From an uncultured Lachnospiraceae bacterium (GTDB taxonomy: Bacteria > Bacillota > Clostridia > Lachnospirales > Lachnospiraceae): 64,000 nucleotides of DNA. Below, piece by piece: positions 57,542 to 64,000 of the stretch. The translations under genes were made by a program, and so were the position numbers. The stretch's first letter is position 1, and the number at the start of each line of letters is the position of its first letter. The stretch is taken from NCBI GenBank assembly GCA_947593655.1, contig CANQDS010000001.1, forward strand, positions 67,081-131,080, written 5' to 3'. A model generated the notes under the pieces. The model did not search any database. It was not told the origin of the DNA and worked only from the letters and a program-made list of their open reading frames with translations.

Positions 57542-59074
57542 ATGAACGAAACGACATTCAGTACCAATACGCCGCAGCCGACACCACAAGCGACACCGCA
57601 GCCAACCCCGCAGCCGGCATGGGGAACCCCGCCGCATACGCCGTACAGCATTTACCGGGAAACGCCGGAGCAGAAACAGGCACGAGCCGCGCTTTTTGCG
57701 TCGCTGTTTCTTCCGACGCTCATCTATGCCGGATTGTACACGTTCTTTCTGTATGATACGGTAAGCAGCATCACCGTACCGCTTTTCGTGATCGCTACGG
57801 TTGCTTACTGTTTCTATTATATGAACAAAGCCAAGATCCAACTTCAAAAAGGCAGTTATTTCTATGCCGCCGCCATGCTGCTACTCGGATTTTCCTCCGC
57901 GTCAACCGGCAGCGCCCCGATCATTGTAATGAATACCCTCGGCATCATCTTTTTGCTGATCTGTATGCTGCTGCACAATTTTTACAATGATTCCGGCTGG
58001 ACCTTCGGAAAATATGCTTCTTCCGTTTTCCTTTCGGTATTCGGCGCGATCGGCTGCATCGGCGACCTGTTCAGCGATGCGGCGTGCTGTCAGCAGCTGC
58101 GGAAACACAAACGGCAGTCGAAGCTGATCTATATCGGGATCGGAATTGCGATTGCAATTCCCCTGCTCCTTGTGATCATCCTGCTTTTATCCTTTGCCGA
58201 TGCGGTTTTCGCGCAGTTTATCCGCGATATCCGGATCAGCTGGAATCCCGTAACGGTCATAGGGATAGGCGCTACGTTCCTGTTCGCCCTGTTTTCCTCC
58301 TACTGCGGGATCCGTTACCTCGGAAAACACCAGATCAAAGAAACCGTTACCAGCCGCCGAAAGTTCGAGCCGCTTGTCGCGATCACTATACTGGCGCTGA
58401 TCTCGGTCGTTTACCTGATCTTTTCCCTGATCCAGGTGCTCTACCTGTTCTGGGGGAAAATGCAGCTTCCGCAGAATTATACCTATGCGGCCTACGCGCG
58501 GGAAGGCTTCTTCCAGCTTCTGTTTGTCTGCATGTTGAATGTAGCCATTGTGCTGTTTATGCTGGCGTTCTTCCGCAAAAATACGGTTTTAAATATCCTG
58601 CTGGCTGTTATTTCTTTCTGTACTTACATCATGCTGGCTTCAAGCGCTTACCGCATGGTTATGTATATCCAAAATTACAACCTGACCTTCCTGCGCATTT
58701 TTGTCCTGTGGTCACTGGCGGTCATCGCACTGCTGCTTGCCGGAATCCTGATCCAGATCTTCCGTCCGGGTTTTCCGCTGTTCCAATACGGACTTGCAAT
58801 CGTCTTTGCAAGCTACCTGGTTCTTTCGTTTTCGCATCCGGATTACTGGATCGCAAAATATAATCTGGATGACAGCCATCAGCAGGCCGCCCAGAATATG
58901 GACTATTTCTATCTGTCCCGCCTGTCATCGGACGCCGCACCGGTCATCTCCCATTATGAAGGAGACTGGGTAGACCGTTACAGCGACCGGATTCTGGCCT
59001 CTTCCGAAAGCGGGAACCTGCGCCGGTTTAACTTCTCCCGCGCTTATGCGGAAAACTTGTTTGCAGAGGAATGA
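57542..59074 (+). CDS. DUF4173/DUF4153-like membrane protein
   Basis: MNETTFSTNTPQPTPQATPQPTPQPAWG; polytopic; C-term NLDDSHQQAAQNMDYFYLSRLSSDAAPVI. Confidence 0.82.
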   Translation: MNETTFSTNTPQPTPQATPQPTPQPAWGTPPHTPYSIYRETPEQKQARAALFASLFLPTLIYAGLYTFFLYDTVSSITVPLFVIATVAYCFYYMNKAKIQLQKGSYFYAAAMLLLGFSSASTGSAPIIVMNTLGIIFLLICMLLHNFYNDSGWTFGKYASSVFLSVFGAIGCIGDLFSDAACCQQLRKHKRQSKLIYIGIGIAIAIPLLLVIILLLSFADAVFAQFIRDIRISWNPVTVIGIGATFLFALFSSYCGIRYLGKHQIKETVTSRRKFEPLVAITILALISVVYLIFSLIQVLYLFWGKMQLPQNYTYAAYAREGFFQLLFVCMLNVAIVLFMLAFFRKNTVLNILLAVISFCTYIMLASSAYRMVMYIQNYNLTFLRIFVLWSLAVIALLLAGILIQIFRPGFPLFQYGLAIVFASYLVLSFSHPDYWIAKYNLDDSHQQAAQNMDYFYLSRLSSDAAPVISHYEGDWVDRYSDRILASSESGNLRRFNFSRAYAENLFAEE

Positions 59075-61725
59075 TCTCTTTTACAGCGGTTGGCTATCGC
59101 GCCGACCGCTTTTTTCAGGCGCGCCCAGAAGGATCTTATGCCCGGAATTTTTGCTTTCCGTTTTGGGGGCAAAGCATCCGGACTTTCCATTTCTTTAAAT
59201 GGCTCTTCTGCTGCTTCGGATTGCTTTGCTGACGCCCCTGACAATCCTGCGACTTCGAATTGCTCTTCTGACGCTTTCGGCAGTCCTGCCGCTTCGAATT
59301 GCTTTTCTGATGCCTCCGGCAACTCTGCGGTTCCGGATTGCGTTTCTGCCGCTTCTTTCTCCTCGGAATAAAGAGGAAAATACAATATGACCTTAAACAG
59401 ATCCCCGTCGATGCTCAGCTGCAGTTTCCCATGCATCAGCCCCATCAGGCTCTGCGCGATCGAAAGCCCGAGCCCGCTTCCTTCCGTATTTCTGGAACTG
59501 TCTCCCCGCACAAAACGCTCCAGCAGTTCTTCACTGGAAATATTCAGCTGGTACTTTGAAATATTGCGGAACGTGATCACGGCGTTCGTTCCCTGACGCT
59601 CCAGATCGATATAAACGCGCGTTCCCGGCAGGGCGTATTTACAGATATTGCCGAAAAGGTTATCCAATACGCGCCACATATGGCGGCCGTCCGCCCACAG
59701 AATGACCGGTTCCTCTTCTTTATGGACGATCGGTTCCAGATTCTCTGCCTGCATCCGTTCTTCATACTCGCCCAATACCTGCGTCAGAAGCACATCCGCG
59801 TCGCAGCGTTCCAATTCCACGTTCAGATTGCCCGTAGACGCTTTGGAAACCTCCATCAGATCCTCGGTCAGTTTCTTTAAGCGGGCGCTCTGGCGGTCCA
59901 GTACATCGATGTATTCCAACAGCACTTCGTCAGTGATCTCCTGCTTTTTCAGCAGGGCGACATAGTTGATGATCGACGTCAGCGGCGTCTTGATGTCATG
60001 CGATACATTCGTGATCAGTTCCGTCCGGAAACGCTCGCTCTTCATCTCCTTTTCAACGGCAAGCGCGATCCCGTCGCCGATCTGATTGATATTTTCCGCA
60101 TGTTTCCGGAATTCCCAGTCAAGTCCGTTTGTATCGATCGGCGTGGAAATATCGCCTTCCGCGATCCTCTGGCTTCCCTTCTGGAGGCGGCTCATCTGAA
60201 TCACAATTCTGATTATGACAATCGACTCGAACACTTTAAAGAACGCGAATGTAGCAATCAGCACGACATCCGTATCCACGATCCAGTCCATGCCATAGCA
60301 GATGCCGGACACCGCCAGACTGATCAGAATTTCTGCGATATTGACACTCCACAGTACAAGAAGCGTTTTCCCGGTCAAAGCAACATTGTCCCGGATAACC
60401 TTATGTATGCTCCGGCACAGGCTGACGGCATGATACATAAGCGTATAGTGCCAAAAATGCTTTGTCTTTACGCGCACCGCAACGCCCATCGCGTATCCCG
60501 CCAGAAGAAGGAGGCAGAGCACGGCCGCTGCCATGGATATCAGAAGCAGGAACCATGTTTTTTCGCCCGGCCCGTTCCATGCCGCCAGCATCCCCCAGAT
60601 TCCCAGAGCTTCCAGTCCCGCGACGCCTGCCGTATAGATCCCGAACGGGATCCGATCCCAGATACGGGTGTGAATCTCATCATCTTCTTTCCGGTGCCCC
60701 GCCGTACCAAGCAGAAAAGCCGCCCCGACCAGAAAGAGCAGAAGAAATACCGCCGAAAACCAGCCTGCATACCGATCCCGAAAGCCATAGATCCGGCTGA
60801 TCCACATTTCGTCTTCATAAAACATATCATGCGCATTATGCGCCATATCCACTTTGGACAACACCCAGTAATAGGTTCCGCCGCTCTCGCCGATCGCCAG
60901 ATAGCCTTCATTCGGGTTAATGATGACATCTTTAATGATGACATCTTCCATGACCGGATACAGCGTATCCAGAACAAACATCGCAATAAAATTGTCCCCT
61001 ATGGAACGTACATGAAGTTTACTGTCATCCTCTCCCCCGACAGAATCATAAAAAGCATGGTATTCCCCGTCCAGCCAGACGCCTCTCCATTCCCTGAAAT
61101 CCACGCCCGGCGATTCGTCGGCGCTGCTCCGGTACTCCAGAGATTCCATATCCAGCTTATAACTTTTGATCCTGCCGCTTTTCCATGCCAGTTTCACATC
61201 GGAAACCGGATAATAACCGGATCTGGTATTGTAGTAAAACAGGCCGGTCTGCGTGGAAAAGACATACCGTATGATCTCCTCATAATCGCTGCTCTTATAA
61301 TAGACAAATTTCTCCTGATCTAAGACTTCGGAAAGCGAATCCATGTTATAAGCATATCCGGCTCCCTGAAAACTGCTGAATGTATAACTGTGCCCGGATA
61401 TCAGTTCCGGATCTCCATACACCAGATCAGCGGAGGAAGCCTCGGCAATAACCCGATCCAGATCCGCCTGCTTCCCTTTCAGGATCGCAGCCTCCATATT
61501 GCTTTTGCTTAAAAAATCATCCAGTTCCTCCGGTTCCTCCATATGATCCAGAAGATAGGCGGAATAATTCTTTATGATCTGCCCATAGCCCTGATCCCGC
61601 GCCTCCGCCTCGGACGGCAGCTGCACACTGACAGCCGCGATGCAGACGGCCATTCCTAAAAAACTGATCACGCACACCGCAGCGGCAATCGCTTTCGCCG
61701 ACATTCCGTAAATGAATTTTTTCAT
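59044..61725 (-). CDS. Membrane sensor histidine kinase (VanS-like HisKA/HATPase)
   Basis: LITNVSHDIKTPLTSIINYVALLKKQEITDE; GSGLGLSIAQSLMGLMHGKLQL; 893 aa. Confidence 0.93.
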   Translation of the reverse strand: MKKFIYGMSAKAIAAAVCVISFLGMAVCIAAVSVQLPSEAEARDQGYGQIIKNYSAYLLDHMEEPEELDDFLSKSNMEAAILKGKQADLDRVIAEASSADLVYGDPELISGHSYTFSSFQGAGYAYNMDSLSEVLDQEKFVYYKSSDYEEIIRYVFSTQTGLFYYNTRSGYYPVSDVKLAWKSGRIKSYKLDMESLEYRSSADESPGVDFREWRGVWLDGEYHAFYDSVGGEDDSKLHVRSIGDNFIAMFVLDTLYPVMEDVIIKDVIINPNEGYLAIGESGGTYYWVLSKVDMAHNAHDMFYEDEMWISRIYGFRDRYAGWFSAVFLLLFLVGAAFLLGTAGHRKEDDEIHTRIWDRIPFGIYTAGVAGLEALGIWGMLAAWNGPGEKTWFLLLISMAAAVLCLLLLAGYAMGVAVRVKTKHFWHYTLMYHAVSLCRSIHKVIRDNVALTGKTLLVLWSVNIAEILISLAVSGICYGMDWIVDTDVVLIATFAFFKVFESIVIIRIVIQMSRLQKGSQRIAEGDISTPIDTNGLDWEFRKHAENINQIGDGIALAVEKEMKSERFRTELITNVSHDIKTPLTSIINYVALLKKQEITDEVLLEYIDVLDRQSARLKKLTEDLMEVSKASTGNLNVELERCDADVLLTQVLGEYEERMQAENLEPIVHKEEEPVILWADGRHMWRVLDNLFGNICKYALPGTRVYIDLERQGTNAVITFRNISKYQLNISSEELLERFVRGDSSRNTEGSGLGLSIAQSLMGLMHGKLQLSIDGDLFKVILYFPLYSEEKEAAETQSGTAELPEASEKQFEAAGLPKASEEQFEVAGLSGASAKQSEAAEEPFKEMESPDALPPKRKAKIPGIRSFWARLKKAVGAIANRCKRDHSSANKFSA
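59085..59116 (+). terminator. Intrinsic terminator embedded in opposite-strand kinase gene
   Basis: AGCGGTTGGC...GCCGACCGCT-TTTTT. Confidence 0.75.
59210..59340. repeat. Degenerate about 39-bp tandem repeats in kinase C-terminal tail
   Basis: Protein repeats AELPEASEKQFEA / AGLPKASEEQFEV / AGLSGASAKQSEA. Confidence 0.8.
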
Positions 61726-61726
61726 C

Positions 61727-62419
61727 TCAATCTCCTCCCATTTTATAGCCGCGCCCCCACAGCACCTTTAAATAACGCGGTTCCGCCGGATCGTACTCGA
61801 TCTTCTCCCGCAGATGGCGGATATGCACGGCAACGGTATTCTCGGTTCCATAAGGATCGTCTTTCCATACCTTCTGATAAATCTGCCCCGGTGAAAATAC
61901 TTCGCCGGGATTCTGCATCAGCAGTTTTAAGATCTCATACTCTGTTCTGGTCAGCTTCACGAATTCCCCGTCCAGAAATACTTTTTTCTGCTTATCATCC
62001 AGTTCAATTCCGCCCAGTTTTAAAATACCGGTTTCCGGCACAATTCCGCTTCCCAGCTGCATATAGCGGCGGATCTGGGACTTTACCCGCGCCTGCAGCT
62101 CCGCCGGATGAAACGGCTTGGTAATATAATCGTCCGCACCGACATTCAGCCCTAAGACTTTATCAGCGTCCTCTCCCTTCGCCGTCAGAAGGATCACCGG
62201 AACATTACTGATCTCGCGGATCTTTGCCATCGTCTGGATCCCGTCCAGCTCCGGCATCATAATATCCATCAAAACCAGATGGATCTCATTTTCACGGATG
62301 ATCTTTAACGCATCCCTCCCATTGCCGCTTTCATATACATGATATCCTTCGTCTGACAGATAGATCTTTAACGCAGACACGATATCTTTTTCATCGTCAC
62401 AAACCAGAATATGATACAT
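61727..62419 (-). CDS. OmpR-family response regulator (VanR-like)
   Basis: YHILVCDDEKDIVSALKIYLSDEGYHVYESGNG; C-term wHTH GTENTVAVHIRHLREKIEYDPAEPRYLKVLWGRGYKM. Confidence 0.95.
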   Translation of the reverse strand: MYHILVCDDEKDIVSALKIYLSDEGYHVYESGNGRDALKIIRENEIHLVLMDIMMPELDGIQTMAKIREISNVPVILLTAKGEDADKVLGLNVGADDYITKPFHPAELQARVKSQIRRYMQLGSGIVPETGILKLGGIELDDKQKKVFLDGEFVKLTRTEYEILKLLMQNPGEVFSPGQIYQKVWKDDPYGTENTVAVHIRHLREKIEYDPAEPRYLKVLWGRGYKMGGD

Positions 62420-62548
62420 GACCAGATTTCCTCCAGTGTATTCTGCAGGAGCGCATCAAAAAAACCGTTACTCTGTACTCATGCCCTGCATAAATACATT
62501 GTAACGGTTTTCGGATCAATTTCCAATGCGCCGCACATTAAGATTTCA

Positions 62549-62839
62549 TTAAGATTTCATGATGATTTCATGATGCTGCCGGTCGGCAAGCTGCTGTTTT
62601 TCCTTATGGCCGAGGCGCTTCAAATGGTATTCGCGGCTCATGGCCTCCTGTTTCGTCGGAAAAACTTCATAATAAACCAGCTCCACCGGCGTCCGGCTCC
62701 GTGTGTATCTGGCGCCTTTCCCGGAATTATGCGCCCGCAGGCGCTTCTTTAGATCGTTCGTCCATCCGACGTAAAAGCTCCCGTCCCTGCACCGAAGCAT
62801 ATAGGTATAGTTCTCTTCTGCGTCAGACATCCTTTTCAT
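62549..62839 (-). CDS. GIY-YIG nuclease family protein
   Basis: [48 protein letters not shown]. Confidence 0.95.
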   Translation of the reverse strand: MKRMSDAEENYTYMLRCRDGSFYVGWTNDLKKRLRAHNSGKGARYTRSRTPVELVYYEVFPTKQEAMSREYHLKRLGHKEKQQLADRQHHEIIMKS

Positions 62840-62844
62840 CCTTC

Positions 62845-63582
62845 CTATTGAAAATAATCCAGCGGATTGACCGGCTCCCCGTCTTTGAGCAGTTCAAAAT
62901 AAAGATTGCTTCCTTCGACGGAATAGTACTTTGTCGGTTCGCTGACATATCCGATCACCTGGCCGGACTCCACCAGATCGCCGACCTCGTAATTGACCTC
63001 TTTTAACTGTCCGTACACCGCCGAATATCCGTCGCCCAGATCCTGCGTCACCGTGCATCCCGTTTCTTCATTCGTGGAAATATCCGTGATCTTTCCTTTC
63101 GTGACGGCATAAACTTTGCTGTTGACGTCTCCGCCGATAATGACTGCCGGATTATACTGATACTGATCCAGCGTCGGGAAATAGATCGTGGCATCCATGC
63201 TGTAATTCAAAAGCACGTTTCCTTCCAGCGGCCACACCAGTTCCTGGCCTTCTTCGAAATGCAGCTCCTCCTCCGCTATGGTCTGCTGCACCGGTTCTTC
63301 CGGCTCGACCACAGGCGCCGGTTCCACACTCGGTTCCGGTTCGACCTCTTCTTTCTGAGGTACGGTCGTTTCCTTCTCTTTCGGCGGGACAACGGAAGAA
63401 ACTTTCTCCGCGGTTTCCTCCGGCTCGTCCTCTTTCTCCGTGGCGATCTGCATTTCCTGCTGCGCCAGCCGTTTCTCGTCTGCTTTTCTCTCCTGTGCCT
63501 TTTCCGTTGCGTATACGCTTGCAAAACCGATCACTCCCGCCACAAGGCACGCAACTGCTGCAATATATTGATTCTTCTTCAT
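62845..63582 (-). CDS. M23-family peptidoglycan DD-metalloendopeptidase-like (SpoIIQ-like)
   Basis: N-terminal TM, E/V/P-rich linker, [43 protein letters not shown]. Confidence 0.8.
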   Translation of the reverse strand: MKKNQYIAAVACLVAGVIGFASVYATEKAQERKADEKRLAQQEMQIATEKEDEPEETAEKVSSVVPPKEKETTVPQKEEVEPEPSVEPAPVVEPEEPVQQTIAEEELHFEEGQELVWPLEGNVLLNYSMDATIYFPTLDQYQYNPAVIIGGDVNSKVYAVTKGKITDISTNEETGCTVTQDLGDGYSAVYGQLKEVNYEVGDLVESGQVIGYVSEPTKYYSVEGSNLYFELLKDGEPVNPLDYFQ

Positions 63583-63637
63583 AGGGCTTTCCTCCATTGT
63601 CAAAATGATCTTTGACAACAGTATTGCCGCCCTGCAT

Positions 63638-64000
63638 TTATTTTATACAGATTTTCTTTTTGAACTCATTGGCAAGCCGCGCAAACTGCTCCAGCGTCAG
63701 CGCCTCGCCGCGCACGTTCTCCGGAAACCCGAGCCCGCAGATGCATTCCTTGATTTCTTCCTTTTCGAGATGAAACTGGCCGAAATTGCAAAGCCCGTTT
63801 ACCAGTGTTTTCCTTCTCTGATTAAACGAAGCGCGGATCATGGAAAACATCAGCGCCTCATCCTCCGTCTCCACCGGCGGTTTTTCATAGCGCGTCAGGC
63901 GGACCACGGAACTGCCGACCTTCGGCTGCGGCAGAAAACAGCCGGGCGGAACCTGTACGATCACTTCCGGTTTCGCAAAATACTGTACCGCAAGCGAGAG
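63638..64000 (-). CDS. rsmA: 16S rRNA (adenine1518-N6/1519-N6)-dimethyltransferase, C-terminal part
   Basis: VPPGCFLPQPKVGSSVVRLTRYEKPP; ASFNQRRKTLVNGL. Confidence 0.93.
   Translation of the reverse strand, partial: LSLAVQYFAKPEVIVQVPPGCFLPQPKVGSSVVRLTRYEKPPVETEDEALMFSMIRASFNQRRKTLVNGLCNFGQFHLEKEEIKECICGLGFPENVRGEALTLEQFARLANEFKKKICIK

Noticed and set aside
59998-61323. 441-aa plus-strand ORF opposite the VanS-like kinase
   Set aside because: Antisense of a well-supported kinase; length explained by codon bias, composition R/H/P-rich.
62525-62575. ATTAAGATTTCAT/GATGATTTCATGATG short repeats near the GIY-YIG gene
   Set aside because: Lies at the 3' coding end ([10 protein letters not shown]-like reading) and is too short and irregular for a functional repeat claim.
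1-64000. CRISPR arrays, rRNA operon, prophage or intact transposase
   Set aside because: None seen: no regularly spaced identical repeats, no rRNA signature, no integrase/transposase reading in the ORF track.

Overview
The window is a Firmicutes chromosome segment, probably Lachnospiraceae-like (inference from gene content). I worked only by reading the sequence and recalling protein families; I ran no searches. Order of contents: a cobalamin nucleotide-loop operon (cobU-like/cobS/cobU/cobT/cobQ); lipid and glycosyltransferase genes; tRNA-Gly(CCC); carbonic anhydrase; a Ca2+ P-type ATPase; a large Ter/TerD stress island (HAD, 2 TerD, TelA, YceG-like, a YceG-trypsin fusion, CitE-like lyase, PRTase-PELOTA, GNAT-PRTase-TRSP) next to a DHHW/MBOAT O-acyltransferase pair; an ECF-sigma locus; MATE; and a WYL regulator divergent from a degenerate PolC-derived protein. 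From about 32 to 46 kb there is an AT-rich accessory island: a DUF1430-type ABC system with a broken permease, two AgrC/AgrA-like LytTR systems (one kinase split at a U_UUU_UUA heptamer), duplicated 31-aa membrane peptides, two M50-like peptidases and paralogous membrane proteins. The island also carries two near-identical regulatory cassettes, each combining LytTR direct repeats, a sigma-A promoter, a GEMM/c-di-GMP-I-like aptamer and an intrinsic terminator. It ends in decayed toxin-antitoxin, M14 and transglutaminase remnants. After it come a BceRS-AB-like module, PadR/DUF4097, HicAB, a VanRS-like pair, GIY-YIG, a SpoIIQ-like M23 protein and partial rsmA. The strongest candidates for undescribed biology are the catalytically degraded PolC paralog with its WYL regulator, and the LytTR + c-di-GMP-riboswitch peptide/M50 island.
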